The translations under genes were made by a program, and so were the position numbers. DNA of 64,000 nucleotides, taken from the NCBI GenBank assembly GCA_903772945.1, contig CAICTM010000412.1, positions 1 to 64,000 of the forward strand, read 5' to 3'. Numbering within the stretch: the first letter of the stretch is position 1; every line of letters begins with the position of its first letter. The notes beneath the pieces are model-generated. The model made no database searches. It was not told the origin of the DNA and saw nothing but the letters and a program-made list of their open reading frames with translations. Source of the stretch: Seminavis robusta. Lineage: Eukaryota > Bacillariophyta > Bacillariophyceae > Naviculales > Naviculaceae. This document shows positions 32,220 to 43,945 of the stretch, one piece after another.

Positions 32220-34664
32220 TCACAATGCAGACGACATCACAGCAGTCAACGTGTCGACCTTCTGCTGATCCGAAGCACCGCCGTCACCACCATTCACCTT
32301 TACAGTTAGGACAAGCAAGGCTTCCCCTGATTGTTTGTCAAGATTGCCCTGAATCAGCATCAAAAGTCCTGTTGGCGAGTCTTGTGCATACAAGAAGAAT
32401 TTGAATTCTGTTGGCAACTCGCCGCTGGCCATGGTCTTGATGCCGTGTCTTGCCAATGCCGTCTCCACCTCCTGTGTCGATCCCGGAATCTTCTTGAGAG
32501 GAACCATTGACACCACAGATTGTGAATCATTGATGGCTCCCCATGTATTCTGGTATTCATCACCCGTCATGCTGACAGCAGCATTGAATGGCGGTCCCCC
32601 AGAAGGCGCAGCTGGGGCGGGGGCGGCACCACCTGGGTCTCCCATCCCCAGCAAGTCGAAACTGCCGGCTGCAGCTGCAACAGCAGGTGCGGGGGCTGGA
32701 GCGCTCGTTTTACCAAGGACGTCAAGACCGCCTCCTGGGATCGCAGAAGGAGCTGCACCCTCGCTGCCTGGTTCAAGTGGGTGTTCCTTGGGCTGTTTCG
32801 CAAACTTCACTTGGAATTCCTCCGCGATAAAGTTCTTGGATTCCCTTCCGAAAACAATGGACAGCGTGTTAAACTCTTTCATGAGCTCGGCGCGCAATTC
32901 GAAGTCGTCCTCCTCCGCAAAGTTAACTCCTTGGCCAAGAGCTGTTTTGGTGTCCACAACGCTTGCCAGCACTGGAAGATCGACACCAGACTCTAACATG
33001 CGATAGTACAGCAGAGCTCGGTCATGCAAATCCTGCGAAGACACATCGTCAGTCGCTTTGGCTAACAAGCGCCCAAGCATAGCCTGGACCTCTGCTGGCC
33101 GCTGACAGAAGAGTTTCATGGTGCTGCTCAACAGCGCAATTTTGATTGTCGCGTCATCGATCTTGTCGTACGTATCAATGAGTTTTTCCAGCGCGTACGG
33201 CGCCATTGTGACCTCACTGCATTCTCCCAACAAGTAGACGATGCTGCCTTTTCCGGAAGATTCCTCGACATACTTGAGACTGCGAGACAATGGGGGCGCA
33301 ATAACAGATTTCAACCCTGGATGCTTTCGGATCACGCTTGCTAGAGACGTGGCAGCCTCACTGCAGATGTGGGACACATTTAGATCGAGCATTTCGACGA
33401 GTCGGCGAGCAATACTCTCTGCACAACCAGGACCACCCGTGTCTCGGCAAGCGATTTGCATGAGACTGCGCACAGAATATCTGGAAATTTTGATGTTCAT
33501 ATCATTTACGCACTCTGCAAGCTCGGCCACAATGTCTGGGGCATTTTCCGGATTGGCCAACTTGGGCAAGATGGAGATCTTGAGATACTTGATGTGGGTC
33601 GGTTCGTTGTACTTTAGAAAGAATTGTCGGTATTCGTCATCAAAAACTCCGGGGACCGCATCAATCAAGGATTCGGCATGTTTCAATAGGGAATATCCTA
33701 GTTCACTAGAACACGACGAGATAAGGGTGACCAGAGGAGCCTTACATCTCGAAACAATCTGCCTTTTCATCGCTTCTTCATCGGGGCCTCCAACGGCTTC
33801 TGCCATACTCCAGAAAGCCCGGATGGTGGCAATGACAGCGCCTGGGCTGTACCGTCCCAAGACAGGATCCAGGAGGTTCATAATTTGGTAGGCTTCGTCA
33901 TTGTTGGCAGGAATATACTTGGGGACAAGATCCAAGATCTGCACCACAGAAAATTCCGAGAATTCGTGGATTCGATTCAAGAGATGCAACATGATGGCTC
34001 TATTGATGGCCATTCCCCCGTTTGGAGAATCCGCCATGACTTCATTGAGCACAATGATACAGTTGCTGACTACGCTAGCATCAGGATCGCGAAGCATGTC
34101 GTAGAGGATATCGACAAAGCTGCTTTCTTGAAATGCCTCTCGATTCAGCCTGTATAGCTTGAGCATTCCCATGACGCCAGTTTTTCGAACGTAGGCGTGA
34201 CCATCCGTAAGAGATCTTCGAAGAGGCTCGCTGATGTATTCGACCATTCCTGGCAATTGAAGGCCACACAATGCTCGAAGAGCCAATCCTCTGACCATGG
34301 GATCCTCGTTTCCACAATCCTTCTGGAGCGTGTTGGTGCACATTGTCGCGAGCTCTGGATGCGAGCGAGCATAGTTGACCAAGTAGAGGTAGACCATCTT
34401 TTTAATGACCAAATCTCGTGTCTCAATGGCCAGCATCATTTCCGAGAAGAGGCGAGAGACATCAATTCCGAGCGTCATGTAAGCAATTACTTTCTTGATA
34501 ATGTCTCTCTTTCGTTTGGGGTCACGTTCCGTGGAGAAGTTGCGAAGCAAGGTCTTGAGCTCGTTGACTTCTCCCTTGCGAGACTCGGTAAAGTAAGAGT
34601 CGGGCATTGCCGCAGGCCCTTCGGGAGGGACACCTCCTTGATTGGGAGGGTATGCAGTAGCCAT
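32220..34664 (-). CDS. AP4B1: AP-4 adaptor complex beta subunit
   Basis: A single exon encodes 814 residues. Beta-adaptins are large scaffold subunits of AP complexes that select cargo into vesicles. The N-terminal trunk of HEAT-like helices (about 25-600) contains KKVIAYMTLGIDVSRLF and CGNEDPMVRGLALRALCGL, closest in my memory to plant and animal AP-4 beta rather than AP-1/2 beta. DLHDRALLYYRMLESGVD and EFNTLSIVFG near 560-615 are also AP-4-like. An Ala/Pro/Gly-rich hinge (about 635-690) includes a DLLGMGD motif. A C-terminal ear domain (about 700-814, NTWGAINDSQSVV onward) is present. AP-4 acts at the trans-Golgi. AP-1/2 beta is the main alternative. Confidence 0.85.
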   Translation of the reverse strand: MATAYPPNQGGVPPEGPAAMPDSYFTESRKGEVNELKTLLRNFSTERDPKRKRDIIKKVIAYMTLGIDVSRLFSEMMLAIETRDLVIKKMVYLYLVNYARSHPELATMCTNTLQKDCGNEDPMVRGLALRALCGLQLPGMVEYISEPLRRSLTDGHAYVRKTGVMGMLKLYRLNREAFQESSFVDILYDMLRDPDASVVSNCIIVLNEVMADSPNGGMAINRAIMLHLLNRIHEFSEFSVVQILDLVPKYIPANNDEAYQIMNLLDPVLGRYSPGAVIATIRAFWSMAEAVGGPDEEAMKRQIVSRCKAPLVTLISSCSSELGYSLLKHAESLIDAVPGVFDDEYRQFFLKYNEPTHIKYLKISILPKLANPENAPDIVAELAECVNDMNIKISRYSVRSLMQIACRDTGGPGCAESIARRLVEMLDLNVSHICSEAATSLASVIRKHPGLKSVIAPPLSRSLKYVEESSGKGSIVYLLGECSEVTMAPYALEKLIDTYDKIDDATIKIALLSSTMKLFCQRPAEVQAMLGRLLAKATDDVSSQDLHDRALLYYRMLESGVDLPVLASVVDTKTALGQGVNFAEEDDFELRAELMKEFNTLSIVFGRESKNFIAEEFQVKFAKQPKEHPLEPGSEGAAPSAIPGGGLDVLGKTSAPAPAPAVAAAAGSFDLLGMGDPGGAAPAPAAPSGGPPFNAAVSMTGDEYQNTWGAINDSQSVVSMVPLKKIPGSTQEVETALARHGIKTMASGELPTEFKFFLYAQDSPTGLLMLIQGNLDKQSGEALLVLTVKVNGGDGGASDQQKVDTLTAVMSSAL

Positions 34665-35088
34665 TTTGTTACGAAGATGCGATACAGAGCGAGGAGAAGG
34701 GTGATAAATGGTGGTGGTAGGCTATTTTAAATAATCGTTCGAAGTACATGTAGCAGTGATAACACCAACAACAGGAGCCCTCTCTTTGGTGTGATTGGTG
34801 GCGTTGTCGGATCTTTGTATCTTTGTCATTGAGCGGTGCACTCGTCGATCGACCCTGCATTTCCCCTAACGGATTGAATTCGAATCGAATCGAATGATCC
34901 GTTCGATTCGATTAAGTCAATCGAGTAGAATGATGAATCGAATAGAATCGAATCGATTGAATGCGATAACGGTCATCCAGGTCCATCAGTGACTGTTGTT
35001 TGTGACTTCTTGTGCCGAAGCAAGACACTGTTTGTGCAGAGAAAGACAAGGCAGGACTCTTACTGTCATCTCACAATAAAGAACGAAC
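34665..35088. promoter_or_regulatory. Bidirectional promoter region with AATCGA cluster
   Basis: The 424 bases between the divergent AP-4 beta and Cys-rich protein genes hold a dense array of AATCGA/TCGATT words (34871-34962), at least ten in about 90 bases and in both orientations. The array lies 125-220 bases upstream of the ATG at 35089. Confidence 0.6.
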
Positions 35089-36240
35089 ATGGTGGACGAA
35101 TCGTCTTCTGAGTCTGCTGTGAGCAATTCCTCATCGTTGCGAGATGAGCCTCGTTCATCATCTGGGGCAGCACCTCCCGTGTTGAATATAGGAACTGACG
35201 ATGATGACAACCCACCAATGCCACCTCGACGCCAGCACAAGTACACAACGGCGGATCTACAGCCCGAACGACCCTGGAAGCGATACTGCCTCATTTGTTT
35301 GGCCTTTTTGGTGATGATCGCGATTATGGTTCTACTATCCATCTTCCTGCAAAAGCTCTTTGATCCCCCCGAGGACTCAGACTGGTCCGACGACGAAACG
35401 AGCAACACCGAAGGCAGCGGAGAACTCACGGGAGAGTCGAAGTTGCTACCCAAAGGGAGTGACTATTTGAATGATGTCTGTTCCAAGGATAGACTGGATA
35501 TGGCGAATCGAGAAGCTTGCGTCCAAGCGTGTGCCCCGTCCATCGACTGTTGCAATCCATACGCAACAGATAATAGCACCTGCTTTGAACAAGAAGTGGC
35601 TTCATGCGTGACTTATTCTATCTGCCACGCACTCGATGGATTCAAAGAGCCTCCTCACAAAAATTTGGACAGAATATGCTCTTTGGATGAAGTCCAAGCT
35701 AGTCCCGTCCCCTGTGAAACGGCATGCCAATCTATGCAATGTTGCATCTCCGACGTCGATTCCTGTCTCAGCACCAGCTTTCAAGCCTGTTTGGATTATT
35801 CCTCCTGCCAAAATTTAAAGCTGGCCGAGGGCAGCAGCAACCAATACATTGCTGCAGCGCCGTCCACACTCAGTGAGCACTGCAGGGACCGAAGTCCTCA
35901 ATGCATCCGAGATTGCAAGGATGGCGCTGCCTGCTCGGATGAACAATCTGCTTTCTTCCGAGACAACTTTGTGGCTTGCTTGACCTACGCATCCTGCAAT
36001 CTACATGATGATGCATCGACTACACGCATCAAAATTGCTCCCATCTATTCTCGAGTCACTGAAGCGCCAGAAGATTTGAAAAGGGTTTGCTTGGAATCAT
36101 ATGTTACTACAACAGGTCCACATGAATGCCAACAGGCCTGTGCAACCGCCGAGTGTTGTTTCGCAGAAGGATCGGCTAATTGCTTTGGTGATGATCCACT
36201 GGGGTGCTTGTCCTACCAAATGTGCTCCGTGCTGCAGTAG
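35089..36240 (+). CDS. Single-pass membrane protein with four Cys-rich repeats
   Basis: A single exon encodes 383 residues. A Ser-rich cytosolic head (1-64) precedes one strong membrane segment (about 66-88, YCLICLAFLVMIAIMVLLSI), with Arg/Lys before it, so a type II topology is likely. The exterior part has an acidic stalk and four repeats of about 50-60 residues, each with a CXXXC step, usually a CC pair, and ending CXXY(A/S)XC-like (for example CVTYSICHAL, CLDYSSCQNL, CLTYASCNLH, CLSYQMCSVL). The spacing suggests disulphide-bonded modules. No named family was recognised. Similar proteins would be expected in other diatoms. Confidence 0.75.
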   Translation: MVDESSSESAVSNSSSLRDEPRSSSGAAPPVLNIGTDDDDNPPMPPRRQHKYTTADLQPERPWKRYCLICLAFLVMIAIMVLLSIFLQKLFDPPEDSDWSDDETSNTEGSGELTGESKLLPKGSDYLNDVCSKDRLDMANREACVQACAPSIDCCNPYATDNSTCFEQEVASCVTYSICHALDGFKEPPHKNLDRICSLDEVQASPVPCETACQSMQCCISDVDSCLSTSFQACLDYSSCQNLKLAEGSSNQYIAAAPSTLSEHCRDRSPQCIRDCKDGAACSDEQSAFFRDNFVACLTYASCNLHDDASTTRIKIAPIYSRVTEAPEDLKRVCLESYVTTTGPHECQQACATAECCFAEGSANCFGDDPLGCLSYQMCSVLQ

Positions 36241-36677
36241 TGGGGCATTTTCATTGCTTGCTTAGTCAACAGTTCATAATAGAGGTGGCTTGGGGAAAAT
36301 CTCTCTTCATTAATAATGACCTTACCATACCGAATGCCTTAGGATGGTAGTTTGACTCGACTCGACTCGGGTCTTTCATATTGGGCCAACCAATAAACGT
36401 AGGCACAGGCTTTCATACGGTATTATGTTTGTCAAAGGTAATAGTATCCCTGTTTCGTTCGTTGATTTGGATGGTCTGTCGTACGTTAGTGTGCAATAGA
36501 ACCTTGCAAGGAAGGACGGGGAGCATCTATGGTGCTATTAGAAGCCCACGTATACGGTGGCACAAAAACCTCTACGTACGTGTGATATGCGTATGAATTC
36601 GGTTGTTCAATTTCATTAGAGAATTGGCATAGATTGGGAATTGCCAACATGACTAACTATACCACCGGTCTAGAGGT
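36241..36677. other. Convergent intergenic region
   Basis: About 440 bases between the 3' ends of the Cys-rich protein gene and Rpn5. A TCGACTCGACTCG repeat lies near 36355-36370. No gene seen. Confidence 0.5.
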
Positions 36678-38193
36678 CTACAACATCATGGTTCGCAAGG
36701 CCTTGCTTCGTTCAAACAGAGACGTGACGACCGCATCCATGTTGGCAATGACTTCCAGCCCCTTCTCCATGGCCGAATCCTTTTCTGATTCCTCATACAC
36801 AACCAGCTGTCCTTTACCTTGATCCAAAATGCCTTGGAACTTTCCATCCAAGATCATCTGTGACAGCTTGCGCTCGACCAACGGGACACTAATCTCAATC
36901 AATTTGGAAATGTGTTCAATCTCAACGCAACTATAGGGCTCGATGATACGAATGAGATTGCTTTCGAGCAACTGTTCTTGCAAGAGTTGTAAGTGATGCT
37001 TGATCAGGAGATCGTCTTGAAGCTCGCTCGAATACTCATTGAGAACTGCTTCGTACTCCTTCAGACTTCGTCGCGACGCAGCCTTGGCCACTGCCAACAT
37101 TGCTTCAATGTCACGACCAGCATACTTGACTCCTTGACGACCAGTAATCATTCCCGAAATGTCGACGTCCGACCGGTCGCTCGTGGCACCTTTGACAGTT
37201 AGCAAAGTGTTTGATAAGATGATCGTGAGTTCAACGACAGATCATTTTGTTGCAGATTGCTTTGTGTTGTATTCGTGCAGACTTACCAACCCCTCCCTTT
37301 GCACTGAGCTTGAGCGCCTTGTTGAGTGAATCCAAGATACGACAAAGGGTCATGTACTTCAAGCACGGAATGGCCTGGTCCCTGTTATTCATTTGATCCA
37401 GCTGTTCAAATGCCTCTAAAAAGTAGGAGTGAGCCGTATTGTAGTCTCCTTCCTGTGTATGGATGGTTCCTGACATGGTATCGATCGATGCTTGCAACGA
37501 TGGAGAAACATAAATGGCATTGGCGGCGGTTCGAGAGGCAGTCAAAGCCGCCTTGGCCTTGGGAACATTTCGCAGGGCAAAATGGATCTTGCTCTCCATG
37601 AGATGGGCTTCTACCAGGAGCTGTTTGTCGTCCAGTTTCTTCAATTCACGGAGAAGACGATCGATCAATTCAATGGCGGAGGCGTAATCCTTCTGCAAAA
37701 AGAGAATGGATGCCAATTTGGCTTCCACACGTTGACGCAGAAAGGTCCGCTTTTCCGATCGAGTCCATTCGATAATGTTGTTGCAGATCTGTTCTTGCAT
37801 ATCCAACTGATCAGGAACCAAGCTGCACACGATATCCAAGACCTGACGAACCAACTTGGCGCATTTTGCCCGATTGATATTGTCGAAAAAAGCCTTGCCA
37901 GTGGCGCCTGTGAGGAAGTTGACCACCTCATTGTATTCCTTGATGGCACAGTAGGCCCGAGTCAAGTCATACACGGCTCTCTCCTTGATAGAAACAGCCT
38001 TGGAACCGTAGCGAGGTACGTCGGCCTTTTCGTCTTTGATGAGAGAAATCAATATTGGCACCTGCTTATCGGCTGGCAAAGCTGAAGCCTCATCGGCCAA
38101 CTCCATCAAATCTTGGACATCTTCTTCCTCTTCACCAGCAGCGGGTGCAGCGGTGGGTTCCACCTCCATGGCAACGGGTTCTTCGGAGACCAT
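36678..38193 (-). CDS. PSMD12: 26S proteasome regulatory subunit Rpn5
   Basis: Two minus-strand exons (38193-37287 and 37189-36678) join in phase to 472 residues, normal for the family. Rpn5 is a lid subunit of the 19S regulatory particle. The N-terminus is acidic, followed by a TPR-like helical array (VEAKLASILFLQKDYASAIE, KIHFALRNVPKAK). The C-terminus is a PCI domain (about 370-460: ELQDDLLIKHHLQLLQEQLL, ISKLIEISVPLVERKLSQMI, DGKFQGILDQGKG). It diverges from the PP2A scaffold gene, with 320 bases between starts. Confidence 0.93.
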
Positions 38194-38513
38194 GATCAGT
38201 CGAGTGTGTTGTCACGGTACAAGCTACTATCAGAATGTCCTCACCAAGATCGAGAGGCAGCGCCCTTTTGTTTTGTGCCATTGTCGATGAAGCTAGCTGG
38301 GAAGCTCTCCGAAGCTTTCGGATCTTTGATTTACACCGGGTCCAGCCCTGGTTATTGGTGATTGATTAGTTAGAGCTAAGGATACATTTCTTTTAGACTA
38401 CCTTTGGCGATAGGCAAGCAAGTACCGGTAGTAGTACAATCAAGACGATCTGTTCGTAGTAGGCTACTAGCTAGTAGCGTCGTGGAGCATCAAAAGAAAC
38501 AAACAAACCAACA
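38194..38513. promoter_or_regulatory. Shared upstream region, Rpn5/PP2A-A
   Basis: The 320 bases between the divergent ATGs contain repeated CTAGTAG words and an ACCGGTA word. Core promoter elements were not resolved. Confidence 0.4.
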
Positions 38514-41014
38514 ATGATGGAAATAGATCCAGTAGATGACGGGCCCATCCAAAAGGATGTGCCCACCCCAACGGGGCCATCCGCTTCACCGTTTAACTCG
38601 CCTGCTCCTCAACAACCAGTGGCACCAATATCCAAGGAAGATGAGGCGCGACAAGTCATTGAAATGTTGCGCGCTGAGGATGTCTCGGAAAGGGTATCTG
38701 CGGCGAGGAGATTGGAAGCTGCTGCTGCTGTACTTGGTGAACAGCGAACTCGATCGGTAAGTCCGTCAAAGTCTAGATAATGGATCTTTTGATTCGAGTC
38801 AGTATGTGCTGAATGTTTCTTTTCTTACGGTATTTTTTGGGATTTCACTGCACCAGGAGCTTCTGCCCTTTTTGACAGACGCTGCTGACGATGAAGATGA
38901 AGTGCTCCTGGCAGTGGCATCATCACTCGGTTTGCTCATCCCACATGTGGGAGGATCTTTGCACGCTCATTGTCTGCTGCTACCACTCGAAATTCTGCTG
39001 ACAGTAGGTGAGTTGGTGCACAATGCAGCTGTGGTGTTTGGCGATGTTCTCTTCTAATTGTCATTGGTGCCCATTACAGAGGAGGCTGCGGTAAGAGAGG
39101 CAGCCTGCAAGAGTACTGAAATTGTCGCTCAAAGCCTCCCACAGGCTACTTTTCAGGGAGAGTATGCAGAAATGGTCAGCCGGTTGTCTTCCAAGGAATG
39201 GTTCACGGCACGCTGCTCTGCGGCAGTACTGCTCTCCACGGCTTATCCCAGCTTTAATACGCAACAACAAAATCAACTACTGACAAACTTCTCCAAACTC
39301 TGCCGCGATGATACACCAATGGTACGCAGAGTGGCCGCGCAAAATTTAGGGAAAATGGTGAAAAACGTGGTGACTGTGATGGGAAGAACATCTTTGACTC
39401 CAACTGGAAAAGTCACCACATTGCTTCTTCCATTGTACGAAGAACTTGCTTCAAATGATCAGCCGGTGCGTAACACTTTGACAATTTACTGAAACAATGC
39501 ATACATTGAATTGAGACGCTCACCACTTGGCATCAATCAAAACAGGACTCTGTGAGGTTGCACACCACCGACAATTGTGTCATTTTTGGTCAAATCATGA
39601 GCGACATTGTGAAAGACGCCCCACTAGAACATGACGAATTGGCTTTGATAAGCCGGGTTATGCCTCTCATCATGGCAACCATTGATGATCGGTCATGGAG
39701 AGTGAGGTGGACGGCCGCTGCAAAGTTCAACGACGTGATATCTGCATACGACATGCTACCAGGCACAATGGAGTCTCTGGTTCCAGCTTTTGAAAAACTA
39801 TTGCAAGACCCCGAGGCAGAGGTAAGAACTGCTGCAACCTTTAATTTGGCTCATGTCGCCAATTGCAAAGCAAGAGTGCTGGTGTCAAACAATGGACGTC
39901 CTCCGGATGGAGGTATGGACTCGAGTGGTCATCGCACATCCGTCGCAGAACGTTTGGTCAAGCGGGTCACGAGCTTGACGGAAGATGACAGTGATCATGT
40001 TAGGGCTGCCCTTGCCATGGTGGCTACAGAACTCGCTCCAATTCTGGGGAAGGAATCCACAATCACCCATCTGGTACCTCCAGTGCTCTTGTTGCTTCGA
40101 GACGCTGCTTCCGAAGTTCGGTTGAATCTTATTTCTTCACTTTCGGCATTGAACGAAGTCATTGGTGTAGACCTTCTGTCCCAGTCGCTCCTTCCAGCTA
40201 TTTTGGATTTGGCACAAGATGGAAAATGGAGGTAAGTGGTTAGATGAGTTGCTGGGTATGGTGTTGCTTAGAGGATTGTGATTACAACTTTTCCTTGTAT
40301 ACCACATTGCATCATCCACAGAATACGCCTAGCGATAATCCGGCAGATTCCTCTCCTTGCCAAACAGCTAGGCAAGGATTTCTTCACTGAGAAGCTGATT
40401 TCCCTCTGTGTTGGGTGGCTTGGTGATGACATTGCAAGCATTCGCCTTGCTGCGGCGACAAACGTCAAGGTATGTACATTCTATCTCTAGTCATCACAAA
40501 CTGCATTTATCGCCACCTTCCTCTTCTCATCTGTTCCCATGTTTTGAAAGGAACTTGCTGCTTTGTTTGGAACTGGTTGGGCCATGGAAAACTTGATTCC
40601 TGCTGTACTTGAAATTCGTGAGAACAAGTCCTACCTAAGAAGGCTAACGGCCCTCCAAGCATGTTCCATGATCTCGTTGGTTGTGGACGATGACACGACT
40701 CGAAGTGAACTCCTACCTATTATCCTTGAGATGGCCGCCGATGGTGTAAGATTTGCTGTGCGCTGTCACCATTTCCTGGTGTAATGATGTTGCCTGACCA
40801 CTCCTTTTACTCTCATTTTGCGTAGGTCCCAAACATCCGCTTCAATGTGGCGAAAGAACTTCAACTCTTGGCTCCCAAATGTGGTTTGTCGGTTTTTGAA
40901 TCACAGATTGCCCCTGTTTTGAGTCTGCTGTCGGAAGACGCCGACCGTGACGTTAGATTCTTTGCAGACAAGACGTCACAAGCACTGAAGAAGGAGTTTG
41001 CCATGTCTGAATGA
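38514..41014 (+). CDS. PPP2R1: Protein phosphatase 2A scaffold subunit A (PR65)
   Basis: Seven exons join in phase: 38514-38756, 38857-39007, 39080-39465, 39546-40231, 40322-40469, 40551-40745, 40826-41014, giving 665 residues. PR65 is the horseshoe of HEAT repeats that holds the PP2A catalytic and regulatory subunits together. Repeats are visible throughout ([91 protein letters not shown]). The N-terminus has about 45 extra Pro/Ser-rich residues and there is a Gly/Arg-rich loop near 375-395, so the protein is longer than the usual 590. Confidence 0.92.
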
Positions 41015-41463
41015 ATGTATGCCATTGTAATGAAAACTACTAGGCTGATCATGTTTCGCAGCGCTTCTAGCTAGCCTATTGCTGCAAGTATTACCGTACG
41101 GGTTTTGCCTGCTTCGAAATTAGATTCCGACATGGCCCTCGTACGTAACAGGCTCCATCCCGTACAGGTAGAAGCTTCGTCCCTCGGCGATCAGCAACCA
41201 CTGGTGCCGGGTGAGTGCGAATGATTCAATCAACTACCATGGGTTGCCAAGTATGTAGACTACCGTGCCGGTACGGTCGATAGTGCTGTAGCAGTGCGAA
41301 TCGTCTACCAGCGCAAGTGAACGACATCAAAATTAGCGGTGAGAAAAAGTTAAACTAAGCAAGCTTTTAAAAGAAATTTGGAAACCATCACTATTGTTGT
41401 AGTGCGTGATGTGGTTATTGATGGTTCGTGCCGGCAGGTACATGTAGTACGTCGTTTTGTCCA
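41015..41463. other. Convergent intergenic region
   Basis: About 450 bases between the PP2A scaffold and ArfGAP 3' ends, with GCTAGC and ACCGGTA-like words. No gene seen. Confidence 0.5.
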
Positions 41464-42663
41464 TCAAAAACCTGAAAAGAAGTCGCTGTTCATCATTTTC
41501 ATCTTGTCAACCCCGTCCTTCATGGTGAACTCCTTTGCATTTGCCGCTGGAACCGGTTTTGGAGGAGGTGCAGGTGCCACTGGAACCGGCGGGGGTGCCG
41601 GGGCAGCCACAGCAGTTCCGTTGGTTGTGGGTTCCTCCTTTTTCTCAGGCTCCGGCTCGGTTTTCTGATCAAAAGTATCAAATCCATCGTCCGCTTTGGT
41701 AGTGGCAGCAGGCCCAGTGGAAAGTTTGTTGATTCGCAGCTTACTCCCGGCTGCAGTTGGCTTTTTCTTCATCATGTTGAGTCCTCCCGAATTGCCCGCC
41801 GGTTTTCGCAAGACAAGCTTGGGGGCATTGCCACTACTGGGAGGAGTGACCACCAGCTTGGATGCACCTGGCATACTCGATGCTAATTTTGCCTGTGGCA
41901 CAGCCGTTTGTTGTGATCTAGCAGCCGCCAGTTTCGCGTGTGCATCATTGGCTTGTCCTCCTTTCTCTGCCAATTCCAAATTGGCCAACAGATTTCCATC
42001 CACCGCATCCGTGGAGGCAATTCCTTCACCCCTTTTGGCGGCTTCGGCCTCGATCAGCTTTGCCAATTCCGTCTTGTAAGCGTTGGCGGCTTTGCTGGTG
42101 TATTTTTTCTCAATTTTTACGTGCATGTTGCTCATTCCCTGCTTTCGGAAAAATGATTGCGCATTGCTGTTTCCGCCAATCTTCATGGCATCTGCGGAAT
42201 GTTAAAACCATTAAAACCATTTGTTGGAAAATTGATGATACTAGACAAAAGAAACTCTCGTTACTTATTTTTTGGACGTACCTATTTGCTTTTGAGTCCA
42301 TTCATCCAGGTCCACCGAGCGGACAAAGGTGGTGTGGACCCCCATGGACCGATGGGTAGCAGAGCAATCCAAGCACAAAAAGACACCTGCAAAACAAGAA
42401 CGACAGATCATCCAGAAGATAATTAATTGTCAGAAAAACACACATCCGTTGTCATTATCCCTCGCTTTCTGAGCTCCTTTTGCCGACGCACCGAACGTGA
42501 CACTGGCCCATGTGGGTCTGGTGGCCGGACAGTCAAAACAGACTTGATTGGCAGCAACCGCCTTGATTTTGCGGAACTGAAGATTCTTGTCGGCTGTTGG
42601 GATACAGACTTGGCCTCTGCCAGCAGCAGTCACCGTCCCGTCGTTTCTCAAGTTGCCCGACAT
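41464..42663 (-). CDS. Arf GTPase-activating protein, ArfGAP2/3-like
   Basis: Three minus-strand exons (42663-42492, 42386-42282, 42191-41464) join in phase to 334 residues. ArfGAPs switch off Arf1 on Golgi membranes and control COPI coats. The zinc finger is complete: [17 protein letters not shown] joins across the first intron to [12 protein letters not shown], giving CX2CX16CX2C, followed by [17 protein letters not shown] with the catalytic arginine in the HRSMGVH motif. [14 protein letters not shown] and [14 protein letters not shown] are typical of the ArfGAP2/3 (plant AGD8-10) group. The C-terminal half is low-complexity Ala/Pro/Lys and ends in a short [14 protein letters not shown] segment. 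It diverges from the KDEL receptor gene, another Golgi-ER retrieval component. Confidence 0.92.
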
Positions 42664-43021
42664 CGTAACACTCTCGCTTGACCGTCAAGTGGAAACAAGA
42701 AATGGGGCAATGCTAACAGGCATCCAGCAAAACAAAGCCTTGGCTTGGTGTGACCAGGCTAGATGAAGAGAGGGCGAAAGAAGCTCGGCGATTTTAGTCC
42801 CGTTGGGTCTCAGTGTTTAGTGGCACGCACACTTGCCCTTCCCTCCCCAAGAGACAGCCCACCTCAATTTTCTGGAAGCCTCCAACCAGTCGACAACTCC
42901 ACACACAAGATACTAGTAGCACTGTAGTCCGCGTTATCACCTCTGACTTTGGAGTTGCTCTTTGGTTTATTACTGAACTTCATACTGGCATATCGGTCTT
43001 GGCTTGTTTATTGGTGGCACC
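42664..43021. promoter_or_regulatory. Shared upstream region, ArfGAP/KDEL receptor
   Basis: The 358 bases between the divergent ATGs link two genes of the same Golgi-to-ER retrieval route. No specific element was identified. Confidence 0.4.
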
Positions 43022-43945
43022 ATGTCGATGAATGTTTTCCGCCTATGCGGAGACATGTCCCATGTCTTCTCCATCCTTGTGTTGCTCCTTCGGCTGCGAG
43101 TGGCAAAAAATGCTCAAGGTTCGTATTGGTTGGCTTTTTCGACTGTCACTCTGTCGCAAGACAATACTAGTAGCCGATCGCGTTTCTCACTTATTGCTTG
43201 GCATTTGCACTCATTTCCGCTCTTTCCTTGTACCCTGGGATGTATAAATTGAAAATCGAACAAAAGGAATCTCGGTTCGGACGCATGAGCTGTTTCTCCT
43301 GGTGTTTGTGACCCGTTATCTGGATTTGTTTACTACCTTTTATTCCATCTACAACTCTGTCATGAAAGTCCTCTACATCGTGTCGACTGCTTCCATTATC
43401 TACACCATTCGGTTCCAAGAACCCATCAAGTCTACCTACGACAAGGCCCAAGATACCTTTTTGCATTGGCGTTTTGCCGTGGCTCCTTGTATGTTGGTGG
43501 CAGCCGTGACTCAATTCTTCACCAGCGGTTCTGGTGGCTTTGATCTTCTGGAGTTGCTCTGGACCTTTTCAATTTACTTGGAAGCGGTCGCCATTCTCCC
43601 ACAATTGATTGTCCTTCAACGCTACGGTGAAGTGGAAAACTTGACTGGAAATTACATCTTTTTCATGGGTGCCTATCGTGCGCTCTACATTCTAAACTGG
43701 ATTTACAGGGCCCACACAGAGAAGGGGTACCAGCATCATTGGATCGTTTACGCTTGTGGTGTCTTGCAGACTCTTTTATACGTTGATTTCTTTTACTATT
43801 ACTTCAAGAGGTAAGACTGGCCAAGAAACCAGCCATTGATCAAAAGGAATGATTTTGTGTCTGTCTCACTCAAATGATTTCATTGTGCCATATTTTTAGC
43901 AAGAAAAAGGGAGGGAAATTTAAGTTGCCTACAACTACCAAGTAA
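43022..43945 (+). CDS. KDELR: ER lumen protein-retaining receptor (KDEL receptor, ERD2)
   Basis: Three exons (43022-43118, 43267-43810, 43900-43945) join in phase to 228 residues, close to the usual 212-220. The receptor binds escaped ER proteins in the Golgi and returns them in COPI vesicles. It starts MSMNVFRLCGDMSHVFSI and has seven hydrophobic segments, with the hallmark FVTRYLDLFT, WTFSIYLEAVAILPQL and YRALYILNWIYR motifs that form the peptide-binding cavity. The C-terminus is Lys-rich (SKKKGGKFKLP), as expected for a COPI-retrieved protein. The short first exon ends one base into a codon. Confidence 0.96.

Noticed and set aside
32401-33006. Plus-strand ORF (201 codons) opposite AP-4 beta
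   Set aside because: It mirrors the Ala/Pro-rich hinge. Composition explains the lack of stops.
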